This document shows, piece after piece, positions 1 through 9,181 of a DNA stretch of 64,000 nucleotides. The DNA comes from Enterococcus mundtii. Lineage in GTDB: Bacteria > Bacillota > Bacilli > Lactobacillales > Enterococcaceae. Under the pieces are notes generated by a model. The model was not told where the DNA came from and ran no database searches. It worked only from the letters and a program-made list of their open reading frames with translations. The first letter of the stretch is position 1. Each line of letters begins with the position of its first letter. Location of the stretch: contig NZ_CP018061.1 in NCBI RefSeq assembly GCF_002813755.1, positions 2,718,001 to 2,782,000 of the forward strand. The letters run 5' to 3'. A program made the translations under genes and the position numbers.

Positions 1-1061
1 TATCGACTAGTCAAATCGCACCAAGTTGTGTCTGGTAAACAACGACGAGCGTTCCAACTTTGTTTCATTTTACCTTCAAAATCATCAAAAAAACAAGAAT
101 TGATCTTTTGGATCACTTTCTCTTGTGTTGGAATGGTGACGCTCTCTCTTGGTTCATTTCCTCCTTCTTTTATACGCAACCAATTGTCTTCTGTCCAATA
201 CACTTCTTGAATAGCTGTTTCTCTACCTAAGATAGCAACGCCTTCGATAGGACGAGTACAAAGATGGACTATATACCATCTGTCGACTTCTGTTTGAACC
301 AAACTTGCATGCCCTACACATTGTAAGCTTGAGCTTGGGTAACCATTTGCTGTCAACATTGGATTTTTGGGATCAACTTCGTAAGGGCCTAACAAATCAC
401 GACTACGACAAACGGTAACGGCATGTCCACTACCAGTACCACCTTCAGCAGTCAGCAAATAATAGTAATCATTGACATAGTAGAGATGAGGTGCTTCGGT
501 CTTTGCGAGTTCCGTGCCTGTAAAGATCGTGTGAATCGGCCCGACCAGTTGTTTTTGTTTTGCATCATATTCTTGAATGACGATCCCTGCAGATTTATTA
601 GGTGTCTTTAGTCGATAGTCCCAGATTTCATTCAACAGCCATTTCTTACCTGTACGCGGATCATGAAAAAGAGAGGGATCAAAACCACTACTATTTAGAT
701 AAATTGGATTCTCCCAAGGTCCCTCGATATCTTCCGCAATCATCATGTAGTTGTGAACATCTTTAAAAGGACGTGTTACGCTTTTAACATCTGTATAAAC
801 AAGATAAAACCGTCCATCTGAGTAACTGATTTGAGGCGCCCAGATACTTCCGTTGATTGGATGACCCTTTAATGATACTTGATTCGTTAAAATATCCGTT
901 TTATGTTCCCAATTGATTAGATCCGTTGACTCATATACACGAATGCCTGGTAACCATTCAAAAGAAGAAACGATCACATAATAAAAGCTACCCACTTTTA
1001 AAATATTCGGGTCAGGATTAAATCCACGAATGATTGGATTGATTGCTTTACTTTGAAACAT
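1..1061 (-). CDS. GH43 beta-xylosidase / alpha-L-arabinofuranosidase, 3' end outside window
   Basis: Translating the minus strand from the ATG at 1061 gives at least 353 uninterrupted codons that run off the left edge. The N-terminus carries the GH43 opening FNPDPN (general base Asp17), an FEWLPG motif, SIWAPQISY, a FDPSLFHD segment with the transition-state Asp, and KTEAPHLYY with the catalytic Glu. This matches the XynB-like GH43 group (five-bladed propeller followed by a beta-sandwich whose beginning is visible). There is no signal peptide, so it acts in the cytoplasm. It overlaps the upstream small membrane protein gene by 14 nt, with an AAAGGTG ribosome site. In a pectin operon, trimming arabinose or xylose from imported side-chain oligosaccharides is the likely job; substrate specificity cannot be read from the sequence. 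Confidence 0.88.
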   Translation of the reverse strand, partial: MFQSKAINPIIRGFNPDPNILKVGSFYYVIVSSFEWLPGIRVYESTDLINWEHKTDILTNQVSLKGHPINGSIWAPQISYSDGRFYLVYTDVKSVTRPFKDVHNYMMIAEDIEGPWENPIYLNSSGFDPSLFHDPRTGKKWLLNEIWDYRLKTPNKSAGIVIQEYDAKQKQLVGPIHTIFTGTELAKTEAPHLYYVNDYYYLLTAEGGTGSGHAVTVCRSRDLLGPYEVDPKNPMLTANGYPSSSLQCVGHASLVQTEVDRWYIVHLCTRPIEGVAILGRETAIQEVYWTEDNWLRIKEGGNEPRESVTIPTQEKVIQKINSCFFDDFEGKMKQSWNARRCLPDTTWCDLTSR

Positions 1062-1473
1062 CTGCTTCCCACCTTTGCTCTATTTTTTGGCGATACATAC
1101 TTGAACCCGCTGCTAATAGATAGAAAAAGACAAAAGGATAAGCAATGAATTGTGTACCGAACAACAGCAAGACTCCTGAAACTAAATAAATGAGCGCTGC
1201 CATCGGACTTGCTTTTCCCTTCAACGATAAATAAAGAGCCAAACATAATCCACTCAAAGAGAGGAACAGACTCACACTAAACAATCCTGTTGTTTTTCTT
1301 AATAACTCAAACGTTTCTTCCACACTGCCAATGTACTCTAGTGAGAGAGCCTGATAGGTTTCTCGAAAATTTGAAAGAGACATTTGATTGAACGTTACAG
1401 CAATTCCACCGAAAAACAACAAAGCAGCAGATCCACCGATCAAACCAAAACTTATTTCCCATTTTTTCGTCAT
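1048..1473 (-). CDS. small four-helix membrane protein of the pectin operon
   Basis: This 141-aa protein has four predicted hydrophobic segments (about residues 8-28, 62-83, 88-108 and 108-125) and a basic tail. It starts directly after the pectinesterase stop codon (TAG then ATG), with a CGGAGGA ribosome site, so translation is coupled. It resembles small DUF4064-type membrane proteins only by length and helix layout, and I do not recognise a function. Its place between pectinesterase and GH43 suggests a role tied to the pectin system, perhaps in the membrane near the ABC importer, but that is inference. Confidence 0.75.
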   Translation of the reverse strand: MTKKWEISFGLIGGSAALLFFGGIAVTFNQMSLSNFRETYQALSLEYIGSVEETFELLRKTTGLFSVSLFLSLSGLCLALYLSLKGKASPMAALIYLVSGVLLLFGTQFIAYPFVFFYLLAAGSSMYRQKIEQRWEADVSK

Positions 1474-2379
1474 CTAATCGTCCTCCGTTTCAACAGTGAT
1501 CCATGATTCGCGACAAATTCCCCCTTGGTATCTATTATTTTTTTCGTAATAGCGTGCGGTTTGTCTGTTTTGTTTCTCATCCCAATCATGCCAACCACTT
1601 TGGTGGACATGCGCTCCTACATCACACTCTTCAAATGTCACCTGAGCATATGGACGCCAAGGCCGGCCTAAATAGATAGAAGGCACCTCGAAATCTGCAA
1701 CGATTGCACACCTAAAAAAAAGAAAACCTCGTTCTTGTACTTTTACCGTTGAAGCGGCTGTGATATAGCCATTAGAAAAACAAGCTAAACTCTTGATGGT
1801 ACAATGGTCAAATACCGCATCTGCTCCACCAAAAATAAAATCGACAGTCCCTTCGATCCAACATCGTTCATAATATTGTCGACAATACTTGCGTTCCTTC
1901 GTCACTGGTGTAAGAAAGAGACGACCATCTTTTTGTGTAGCCGGCAACGGTCCTGTGCACAATGTATCTTGTTGCCCACACAATCGACAATTGATCAACT
2001 GGACTTGATGAGCATGATTGAACAGCGCGACTGCTTGCCCCACTTGTTCTCCTGCACCGGCGTTATTGATGATCTGTATATTTTCGAGACGAATGTTTTC
2101 TCCTTCAAGAAATAGCGTCGCGGTTCGAAACGTTTCTCTTGCTTCACCAGATGAAAGTGTTTGTTTCGAAAAACGGCACCCAACAATCTGTACTTCTCCT
2201 TGTCCTAGCATTTGGAAATTCGATAGCCGACATTCGACATATTCATGATAGACACCTTCTTGAATAATCATGGTCTTTTTTACGCTATCCGGCAATGAAC
2301 TAAGATGAGCAATTCCTGCTTGGATGGTCTGATAGTCTGCTTGCTCTGAGAATGGGTCGATCACGATTTCTGTTTCCAT
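1474..2379 (-). CDS. pectinesterase (carbohydrate esterase family 8)
   Basis: This gene encodes a 301-aa right-handed beta-helix esterase that removes methyl groups from galacturonan. The CE8 signatures are present: GQAVALFN, CGQQDTL, GTVDFIFGGADAVF (both catalytic Asp regions) and YLGRPWRPYAQV. The ATG at 2379 is preferred over a longer frame beginning at 2409, because it follows AAAGGAG by eight bases and shares one base with the stop codon of the upstream esterase (TAATG). No signal peptide is visible, so de-esterification occurs on imported oligogalacturonides. It is followed without gap by the small membrane protein gene. Confidence 0.93.
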   Translation of the reverse strand: METEIVIDPFSEQADYQTIQAGIAHLSSLPDSVKKTMIIQEGVYHEYVECRLSNFQMLGQGEVQIVGCRFSKQTLSSGEARETFRTATLFLEGENIRLENIQIINNAGAGEQVGQAVALFNHAHQVQLINCRLCGQQDTLCTGPLPATQKDGRLFLTPVTKERKYCRQYYERCWIEGTVDFIFGGADAVFDHCTIKSLACFSNGYITAASTVKVQERGFLFFRCAIVADFEVPSIYLGRPWRPYAQVTFEECDVGAHVHQSGWHDWDEKQNRQTARYYEKNNRYQGGICRESWITVETEDD

Positions 2380-3260
2380 TACAGGTGCTCCTTTAAAAAT
2401 GCTTGCCACTTACTTCGCATGTCACGTGTTTCAAAGTGTCCACCATTTAAAGAGTGTCCTTGAAAATTCATTGGTACTCCCAGTTGTTGATAATACAAAT
2501 CTAGCTGTTTATTCAAGTGATAGACGCCTTCTGTTGGACACATTCGATCGTTTGTCCCTACTATAGTAAGCCGTTTACGAGGAGCAATTTTTTGCTGGAT
2601 AGCTAGGGTCGTATATTCCTTCAATAAATTAGGAATATAATAATAGTAACCGTGGCAATCTAACATCTGATGTTTCAAGAGCGTTTCAACCTCTACTTGG
2701 CTAGCTAGGTCAATACATACTTTCACACGTTCATCCAATGCACTTGTCCACCAACTTAATAGGCCACCCATAGATAACCCCATCGTTGCGATACGTTGTG
2801 TGTCAATATCTTCTCGTGTTTCCAAGTAATCGATCAAGCTTAGCACATCAAAGATCCGCATTCCCCAAAGTGTTCGTCCTGTTAATAAGAATTGCTTAAA
2901 AAGTTCACTTTCAGCAATTCCGCTGCGTTCTTCAAATCCCCAAGCATCGATCGCCCATACCCCATATCCCATACTCGTCAAAACCTTCGCAAACGAAGGT
3001 TCCACAAAATAGGATGCACCTTCTAACAATTCACTTTTTCCAAGTGAAAAATCGCCACCATGCGAGTGCAGATAGATCACAACAGGCAGAGGCTCCCTCT
3101 TTTTTGCTGGATAAATATAAATGGCAGGAACAGGTTCAAGATCATTTAATGCCAATTGATAATACTCAATTACTTGATCATCGTTGTTTTTTTGTGATAA
3201 ACAGCTACCACTCGGTCTCAAGCAACGTGCGTCTCTCCCTAAGTACTCGATCAACTCCAT
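2379..3260 (-). CDS. alpha/beta-hydrolase esterase of the pectin operon
   Basis: This 293-aa cytoplasmic alpha/beta hydrolase has VVIYLHSHGG near the oxyanion hole, the nucleophile elbow GLSMGG (Ser), an acid loop VGTNDRMCP and a late His in GGHFET. The layout resembles dienelactone-hydrolase and acetyl-xylan-esterase-like families. It lies 5 nt after the GH28 gene and overlaps the pectinesterase gene by one base, so it is an operon member. Removal of acetyl groups from pectin or rhamnogalacturonan fragments is the simplest role. A second, unrelated acetylesterase is encoded at 17150, so the two may serve different acetyl positions. The exact substrate is unknown. Confidence 0.85.
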   Translation of the reverse strand: MELIEYLGRDARCLRPSGSCLSQKNNDDQVIEYYQLALNDLEPVPAIYIYPAKKREPLPVVIYLHSHGGDFSLGKSELLEGASYFVEPSFAKVLTSMGYGVWAIDAWGFEERSGIAESELFKQFLLTGRTLWGMRIFDVLSLIDYLETREDIDTQRIATMGLSMGGLLSWWTSALDERVKVCIDLASQVEVETLLKHQMLDCHGYYYYIPNLLKEYTTLAIQQKIAPRKRLTIVGTNDRMCPTEGVYHLNKQLDLYYQQLGVPMNFQGHSLNGGHFETRDMRSKWQAFLKEHL

Positions 3261-3265
3261 TTTAT

Positions 3266-4585
3266 TTAAGTTCCTTCTATAATAGATACATTCTTTTTAT
3301 CCAACTCTGTCGATCGCATACGTTTAATTTCGATATCTTCCGAATCTTCAATCATGATTGCTGGTCCTTCATGATGATTGATCGTGATCTGATGGAAAGA
3401 AATATGTTTACCAAACCGCACATAAAATCCCTGTTGGCGCATGGGTTCTAAACCCGTCATCATAGCTGGCACTCCCACTTTTGCATCTTTTGCCATTGAT
3501 ATATCGACATGATCGAAAGAAATGTCTTGAACCGCTTGTTCTGCTAACCCGTAAATAAAACCTGCGGAAGCATGGACATTTCTAGCAGTTATCGATGAAA
3601 AATGAATACGCCGAACTTGTGGCGTTCGCTCATCGATTGGATACACTTCTTTGTCCCAGACGTAAGGATCTTTGCCACGAGGCCCGCAAAAATAATAAAG
3701 ATTGATGACAAACGGACACAGTACTTGGTCCATGATCAAATTAGTTACTCGGACATCTTCGATCATCCCCCCTCGACCTCGGCGTGTCTTTAATCGAATC
3801 CCACGATCGGTTTGTTGGAATACGCAGTTCGAAATCGTTACATTCCGAATCCCGCCACTCATTTCACTTCCTAACACTACGCCACCATGACCGTGTACCA
3901 TCGTACAATTGGTGATCGTGATATTTTGACAAGGTACCTTATTAACGGCATCCTCTGTCCCTGCTTTGATTGCAATACAGTCATCCCCAACATCAATATG
4001 GCAGTTACTGATATGCACATTGTGACAAGACTCTGGATCAATACCATCTGTGTTCGGGGAATCAGCAGGATTACAAATGACTACATGATCGATCGTCACA
4101 TCTTGGCAATGATTCGGATGGATCGTCCAACTTGGTGAGTCGACCAACTGGATATCACGAATTGTTACTCGTCGACAATGATCAAAACCAAGCAATTTTG
4201 GCCGAGGGTACTCAAGTGTTTCATGCTCCTCTCGAAAAATGCGCCACCAGCTAGGACCACTACCATCTAATTTCCCTAAACCAGTGACAGCAATATTTTC
4301 TGCATGTTGCGCATAGATACATGAAGCATAGACCTTTTTAGGTACACCCTCCCAGCTGGATAAAATAGCTGAATACTGAGCTGGGTCATCTGTAAATTTC
4401 AATACTGCTCCAGGAGAAAGATACAACTCCACATTACTTTTCAAGCACAATGGCCCCGTTAAAAACTGCCCACTTGGAATGATTACTCTTCCCCCACCTG
4501 CTTCGGCTACTTGATCAATGGCTTGTTGGATCACCGTCGTGTTGAGTCTATCGACTGAGGCACCTAAGCTTAAAATATTTATCAC
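3266..4585 (-). CDS. polygalacturonase-like glycoside hydrolase, GH28
   Basis: This 439-aa parallel beta-helix enzyme hydrolyses galacturonan alpha-1,4 bonds. The four GH28 signatures are present in order: NTDGIDPESC, GDDCIAIKAG, GHGGVVLGSEMSGG and RGIRLKTRRGRGG. The start codon is GTG, overlapping the GH105 stop as GTGA, with GGAAGG upstream. There is no signal peptide, pointing to an intracellular exo-type enzyme that shortens imported oligogalacturonides rather than a secreted pectinase. Galacturonate released here feeds the UxaC-UxaB-UxaA pathway encoded at 12.8-17.2 kb. Confidence 0.94.
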   Translation of the reverse strand: MINILSLGASVDRLNTTVIQQAIDQVAEAGGGRVIIPSGQFLTGPLCLKSNVELYLSPGAVLKFTDDPAQYSAILSSWEGVPKKVYASCIYAQHAENIAVTGLGKLDGSGPSWWRIFREEHETLEYPRPKLLGFDHCRRVTIRDIQLVDSPSWTIHPNHCQDVTIDHVVICNPADSPNTDGIDPESCHNVHISNCHIDVGDDCIAIKAGTEDAVNKVPCQNITITNCTMVHGHGGVVLGSEMSGGIRNVTISNCVFQQTDRGIRLKTRRGRGGMIEDVRVTNLIMDQVLCPFVINLYYFCGPRGKDPYVWDKEVYPIDERTPQVRRIHFSSITARNVHASAGFIYGLAEQAVQDISFDHVDISMAKDAKVGVPAMMTGLEPMRQQGFYVRFGKHISFHQITINHHEGPAIMIEDSEDIEIKRMRSTELDKKNVSIIEGT

Positions 4586-5685
4586 TTAGATACACCTTCC
4601 ACTTCTACTAAGGCTTGCAAAAAGGCACCAACACCTTTTTGATCGTTACATACAATTGGTTCACTAATATAGTAAGCATAAGAACCATCTCTTTGGTCTG
4701 CACCGCCTAGACCTGCAACTTGGCAATTTTTATTCAGATTCAGCCAGCCTTCTTTTGTTTCCAAAACAAATTCATCAAACAAACCTTGATAAGATTTTTT
4801 CAACTGAGGAAACCACACTTCTTTCTCCAGTATTCCTAAGCGAATCCCCTTTGCCATCGCATAAACGAACATACTGCTTCCTGAAGCTTCTAAATAATTC
4901 CCTTTACGTTTCGTTTCGGTTGTTACTTGGTACCAGGTGCCAGTTTCTGATTGATAAGGCAATAATGCTTCCAATGTGGATGTCACAATTTGCCCCAATA
5001 ATCGACAGTCCACTTCTTTATGCAACAACTCGTAAGTATCGACACACGCCATCAAATACCAACCAATTGAGCGGCTCCAAAAATGATGGGATAATCCCGT
5101 TTCTAGATCTGCCCAAGGTTGCTTCATCTTTTCATCCCATGCATGGAACAATAAATTCGTTTTTGAGTCGAACAATCGCTGATAACTGATCTCAAATTGA
5201 CGTAAGACATCTTGATAATCTTTTTTCGGCGTAAAGGTTTGGATAAATTCTGCATAAAAAGGCGCTCCCATATACAAACCATCTAACCATATTTGCCAAG
5301 GATAGATCGCCTTATGCCAAAACACACCTTCAGAGGTCCTTGGATGATTCGACAATTGTTTGGCGCAATTTTCTGCTGCTTTGCGATATTTTTCATCTCC
5401 TGTTTCTTTATAGAGGATAAAGAACAGTTTTCCAGTATTGATATGATCGATATTGTATTCTTCTAATTTATAGCCTTTGATCGAGCCATCTTCTTGTACG
5501 AAGTAGTCAATATTTGTTTGAATAAAGTCTAAGTACTTCTTCTCCTTCGTTTTCAGCCATAACAACTGAAATCCTTTCAAAACGACACCATAATCATATG
5601 ACCATTTTCGTTCATATCCTTTATCTTGATACAAATAAGGTGTACGTGCCATAATACTATCTGCTAATTTCTCTGACCAATTCAA
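4582..5685 (-). CDS. unsaturated rhamnogalacturonyl hydrolase, GH105
   Basis: This is a (alpha/alpha)6-barrel hydrolase of the YteR/YesR type, 367 aa. Such enzymes remove the delta-4,5-unsaturated galacturonyl residue left by pectate or rhamnogalacturonan lyases. Family features include WSYDYGVVLKGF near the N-terminus, HINTGKLFF, IYPWQIWLDGLYMGAPFYA, HHFWSRSIGWYLMA and a late EASGSSMFVYAMAKG. The start is chosen at the TTG at 5685, because GGAGGAA sits just upstream; a longer frame would begin at a TTG at 5703 inside the ribosome site. It overlaps GH28 by four bases and lies behind a hairpin that follows the solute-binding protein gene. Confidence 0.92.
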   Translation of the reverse strand: MNWSEKLADSIMARTPYLYQDKGYERKWSYDYGVVLKGFQLLWLKTKEKKYLDFIQTNIDYFVQEDGSIKGYKLEEYNIDHINTGKLFFILYKETGDEKYRKAAENCAKQLSNHPRTSEGVFWHKAIYPWQIWLDGLYMGAPFYAEFIQTFTPKKDYQDVLRQFEISYQRLFDSKTNLLFHAWDEKMKQPWADLETGLSHHFWSRSIGWYLMACVDTYELLHKEVDCRLLGQIVTSTLEALLPYQSETGTWYQVTTETKRKGNYLEASGSSMFVYAMAKGIRLGILEKEVWFPQLKKSYQGLFDEFVLETKEGWLNLNKNCQVAGLGGADQRDGSYAYYISEPIVCNDQKGVGAFLQALVEVEGVSK

Positions 5686-5717
5686 TCTTCTTCCTCCAAT
5701 CAATCATTTTAAAAGAG

Positions 5718-5750
5718 AAAGGGCTGCGGTTGGAATAGTTACAGCCCTTT
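5718..5750 (-). terminator. intra-operon hairpin after the solute-binding protein gene
   Basis: Nine-base inverted repeat AAAGGGCTG / CAGCCCTTT with a 15-base loop, followed on the minus strand by TTTCTCTTTT. It lies between the solute-binding protein and GH105 genes. It probably attenuates or protects, keeping the binding protein transcript more abundant than the enzyme genes downstream. Confidence 0.7.
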
Positions 5751-5767
5751 CTTTGATACATCTACTA

Positions 5768-7273
5768 TTACTGTGCAGCTTTATAAGCCTCTTCATATTC
5801 TTCAGCAATTTGATCGCCACCTTGGGCACGCCAATTGCTGATTGCTTGTTTGAATCCATCTTCATCTATTTGTCCCATAATATACTGGACAGTTGCATCG
5901 ATCATGATTTTTTCGATTTCTGAACCGACTTCATTGTTTTTCTCTGAATCTAATGGAACCGTTGGATCTAACACAACAAACTGTTCATTTTCTTTGACTA
6001 ATTGATTGGATAATTCTTTCTCTGGATCAGCATCTTTAAATGAAAATGTAACTTCACTTGGTCTTGAACTGGATAATGGTTGCACTTCCTGTTGCCAAAG
6101 ATCCATGTCGATGTATTCAATCGCGCCATCTTCTTGCAATTGGTAGTGTGTTCCTTCAATACCACCTGTCATCAATTTATACATATCTTCTTCTAATAAA
6201 TCATCGACAAACTGAAGTAATTTCTTCAATTGCGCTTCATCTTTGACCGAGGATTTAGGAAATGCCAATAGTCCCCCTACGCCATTTCCTTCTGACCATA
6301 CATGGTAATCCCCATCTTCACCATCTGATATTTTATTTACTGGCACAAGCTCCATCTCTGGTTGAATATCTTTCCCCATATTTTTTAGGTTTTTGATATC
6401 GATCATCCCGGTATAGATCCCTGTTTTACCTTGTGCAAATTGTTCCTGTTGATCTGTCTTTTGAGTCACTGCAAAGTCTTGCGCTAAGTAACCGTTTTCA
6501 AATAAGTCTCTAGAAAAATTCATCGCTTTCATATACTCATCTGTATCAAATTCAGGTGTAAATTGACCGTTACTCTCTACTTTCCAACCATTCGGTGCAC
6601 CGTAATACGACGTAAATAATTTGAAGCTCGTGTAACGGATATCACTCGGGGCGCGATCGCCAAAACCAACTGTATCATCGACACCATTGCCGTCTGGATC
6701 ATTTTCTGTGAATTGCTTCGCTACTTCATAAAGTTCATCCAATGTATCTGGTACTTCCAATCCTAGATTGTCCAACCAATCTTTTCGGATAACTAAACCT
6801 GCACGAGCGTAATCTTTTTGCATAGGTACGCCATATAGTGCACCATCGATACTTGCCGCTTCGATTCGATCCTCTGATATCTTACTTAAATTTTTGTAGT
6901 CAGCTAAATAATCAGACACATCCCAGAAAACACCGGACTTTAACGCATTTCGCACAGAGGAATTTTTTAACATAGCAATTTGTAGTGTTACGATATCTCC
7001 CAGCTCATTTGAAGCTAATGCAGTGGTCAACCGTTCCTCTTTTGACGCATCAGGAATCCAGTTGAACGTCAATTCTGAATTGGTTTTCTCCTCGATTTTA
7101 TCAACGATCGTATCATTAGGCGGCGAAGCTGTATGTAAAATGTTCAACCACGTGATTCGTGTTTTTCCATCCTCTGTATCTGCGGATGTATCACTTGAAT
7201 CATTGCCACAAGCTGATAAAGCAAGTATGCTGAGCAAACCGATTCCTGCTGTTACTAACATTTTTTTCTTCAT
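5768..7273 (-). CDS. ABC sugar importer, extracellular solute-binding lipoprotein
   Basis: This 501-aa protein starts with a lipoprotein signal, LLSILALSACGN, with the modified Cys at about residue 22. It then shows the fold of large CUT1-type binding proteins of the LplA/YtcQ group (ITWLNILH, YGVPMQKDYARAGLVIRKDWLDNLG, DPDGNG). It is the external receptor for the permeases encoded at 7927 and 9182. The genomic setting predicts pectin or rhamnogalacturonan oligosaccharides as ligand. Its start overlaps the DUF624 gene by four bases and has an AAGGAGA ribosome site. No ATPase is encoded in the locus, as is usual for this family, which uses a shared MsmK/MsmX-type ATPase. Confidence 0.92.
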   Translation of the reverse strand: MKKKMLVTAGIGLLSILALSACGNDSSDTSADTEDGKTRITWLNILHTASPPNDTIVDKIEEKTNSELTFNWIPDASKEERLTTALASNELGDIVTLQIAMLKNSSVRNALKSGVFWDVSDYLADYKNLSKISEDRIEAASIDGALYGVPMQKDYARAGLVIRKDWLDNLGLEVPDTLDELYEVAKQFTENDPDGNGVDDTVGFGDRAPSDIRYTSFKLFTSYYGAPNGWKVESNGQFTPEFDTDEYMKAMNFSRDLFENGYLAQDFAVTQKTDQQEQFAQGKTGIYTGMIDIKNLKNMGKDIQPEMELVPVNKISDGEDGDYHVWSEGNGVGGLLAFPKSSVKDEAQLKKLLQFVDDLLEEDMYKLMTGGIEGTHYQLQEDGAIEYIDMDLWQQEVQPLSSSRPSEVTFSFKDADPEKELSNQLVKENEQFVVLDPTVPLDSEKNNEVGSEIEKIMIDATVQYIMGQIDEDGFKQAISNWRAQGGDQIAEEYEEAYKAAQ

Positions 7274-7911
7274 AATTGTTCTCCTTCACTGAATGTATTT
7301 TTATCTATTGCTACTTCTTTCTTTTTAAGACGATCAAATAGTTGCACCGCTGTCCAAGTGATGGCAAAAAAGAAGAAGCTACTCCCCATGAATGTCAACA
7401 TACCAGGCACTAAGCGAATAATTACCGCATAACTGCCAATAATGATTAATAGTAAAACAAGTGAATAATGTAACTGAGAAAAACCAAACAAAAAAGCCAT
7501 TTTGATTTTATAAAACATCCCTTGCCATTGGTAATGGGCCATAATCGGGAAAATATACAGCGCAGATAACACGTAAAAAAAGCTGATGACCAAAATCACT
7601 ACGCGTAAGTACCAATTTTGGATATAGGCAAGATCTACGTACAGGACGAAAGCAACTGCAAAATATAACCAACTGATCAACAACGTTTCTTTGTAATTTT
7701 CTTTAAAATAGCGAAAGTACGTATGTGTCAGTGGAAAATCTTCAGATGAGCGTAGCCACTTTCGGATCACTGAGACCATTGCGTAAGACGCTGGACCAAA
7801 AGTGAATAGTCCGAGACCCAAAACGACTAATATTCCCCACAAAAAATTTAAGTAAACGAGTTGCAGGAGTCTGATCAAATTTTTATTTGTACTCTCTAAC
7901 TTTTGCAACAT
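7270..7911 (-). CDS. DUF624 (YesL-like) membrane protein
   Basis: This 213-aa integral membrane protein has about five to six hydrophobic segments and the DUF624 pattern (LGLFTFGPASYAM near residue 40, then WLRSSEDFPLTHTYFRYFKENYKE). YesL-type proteins are regularly found next to LplB/LplC-type importers and rhamnogalacturonan genes, but their biochemical role is not established. The gene lies 15 nt after the permease and overlaps the solute-binding protein start. A second DUF624 gene accompanies the other importer at 36.3 kb, so the association holds twice in this window. Confidence 0.87.
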   Translation of the reverse strand: MLQKLESTNKNLIRLLQLVYLNFLWGILVVLGLGLFTFGPASYAMVSVIRKWLRSSEDFPLTHTYFRYFKENYKETLLISWLYFAVAFVLYVDLAYIQNWYLRVVILVISFFYVLSALYIFPIMAHYQWQGMFYKIKMAFLFGFSQLHYSLVLLLIIIGSYAVIIRLVPGMLTFMGSSFFFFAITWTAVQLFDRLKKKEVAIDKNTFSEGEQL

Positions 7912-7926
7912 CTGTTTGCTCCTTTT

Positions 7927-8898
7927 CTAGTACACACCGTCTTCACCCAATTTTTTTGCTAACTTGTTCGCAAGTACGACCATAAACAAGCCCACTACAC
8001 CTTTGAATAAGCCCATTGAAGTACTAAAACTTAATTGTCCATTTTTCAATCCAGCAGTATAGATATATGTATCAAAAATCTCTGCCACACTGCGATTCAA
8101 TGAATTGAGTAGTAAGTACATATGCTCAAATCCTAAGTCAAGTGTTTGACCAATTTTTAAAATCAACAAGGTAATGATCACTGGACGGATCGCAGGTAAT
8201 GTCACATGCCACGTCTTACGTAAACGTCCTGCCCCATCCATTTCGGCTGCTTCATATAATTGCGTATCTACTGCGGTGATTGCAGAGAGATAAATGATCG
8301 TTGACCACCCTAGTTCTTTCCAAATCACCTGTCCAATGTAGACTGTTCGTGTCCAGTCAGGCGACGTCAAAAAACTTATTTTATCTAGCCCAATACTGGC
8401 CAAAAATTCATTGATGACCCCACCGTCCACATTCAAAAAGACATAGGTGATTGAGACGATGATGACCCAAGACATGAAATGCGGAATGTAAATGATTGTT
8501 TGGATACTATTCTTGAATCGCTTGTTCGTTACTTCATTCAATAGAAGTGACAGAATGATCGGCATTGGGAAAAAGACAAAAATATTCAGTCCAAACAAAA
8601 TCAGCGTATTCCTCAACAGCATAAAAAATGTTGGCTCAGTAAATAATCGAATGAAGTGCTTGAAACCAACCCAAGGACTACCAAGAATCCCCAGATAAGG
8701 TTGATAGTCTTGGAACGCAATCACTAAGCCACCCATAGGTAAATATCTGAAAACAATGAAATAAAGGATTCCTGGAAGAATCATCAAGTACAAAAATTTA
8801 TTCGTTTTGATTCCAGCAATCGTCTTCCTTCTTCTTTTTATTCGTTCTTCCTTTTTTGATAAAGTAATTGAACCCAGCTCTCTTTTTACACTCTCCAT
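7927..8898 (-). CDS. ABC sugar importer permease, LplB/YteP type
   Basis: This 323-aa permease has six predicted membrane helices and the EAA loop EAAEMDGAGRLRKTWHVTLP that contacts the ATPase. It opens with the long basic N-terminus typical of LplB-like CUT1 permeases (FLYLMILPGILYFIVFRYLPMGG). It is the first gene of the leftward pectin operon, with an AAGGAGGG ribosome site. Its partner permease is divergently encoded at 9182 rather than in the same operon. Confidence 0.93.
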   Translation of the reverse strand: MESVKRELGSITLSKKEERIKRRRKTIAGIKTNKFLYLMILPGILYFIVFRYLPMGGLVIAFQDYQPYLGILGSPWVGFKHFIRLFTEPTFFMLLRNTLILFGLNIFVFFPMPIILSLLLNEVTNKRFKNSIQTIIYIPHFMSWVIIVSITYVFLNVDGGVINEFLASIGLDKISFLTSPDWTRTVYIGQVIWKELGWSTIIYLSAITAVDTQLYEAAEMDGAGRLRKTWHVTLPAIRPVIITLLILKIGQTLDLGFEHMYLLLNSLNRSVAEIFDTYIYTAGLKNGQLSFSTSMGLFKGVVGLFMVVLANKLAKKLGEDGVY

Positions 8899-8961
8899 AA
8901 GCCCTCCTTGTTAAACATTGTGTGACTTTAACCGCTATCCACAGCATAAAGGAAGAAAAGT

Positions 8962-9120
8962 AATTCCGTATATAATCATTTTCACTGACGTAGGTAACTG
9001 GCGATCATCACTTGATTCCTCACTTTCCGCTTCATCTGATCGATTTTTTAGGGAATGCCCGTTGCAGCTATATGAAACCTCATGATTTTCCTTCCCTAAA
9101 AAATGATTATGTACGTAATT
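8962..9120. promoter_or_regulatory. divergent control region with nested inverted repeats
   Basis: The 283-nt gap between the divergent permease genes contains two nested inverted repeats. The outer arms are 8962-8982 and 9100-9120 and match at 19 of 21 positions (core ATAATCATTTT). The inner arms are 9044-9055 (TTTTTTAGGGAA) and 9092-9103 (TTCCCTAAAAAA), a perfect 12-base match. The plus-strand outer arm contains TATAAT at 8971-8976. The symmetry fits a shared operator and mirror-image promoters for the two halves of the importer, probably bound by the AraC-type regulator encoded next door; that assignment is inference. Confidence 0.55.
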
Positions 9121-9181
9121 TCAAGCAGATGATAGATTGGAGGTACAAAAATACTTATGGTTTAAGGAGGGTTCTCTCTAA

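Noticed and set aside
998..1246. 82-aa minus-strand frame overlapping GH43 and the small membrane protein
   Set aside because: Out of frame with both genes, no ribosome site and no protein-like pattern; it is a shadow frame.
8917..8935. Possible cre (CTTTAACCGCTATCC) ahead of the pectin operon
   Set aside because: Mismatches at three consensus positions, including the conserved G.
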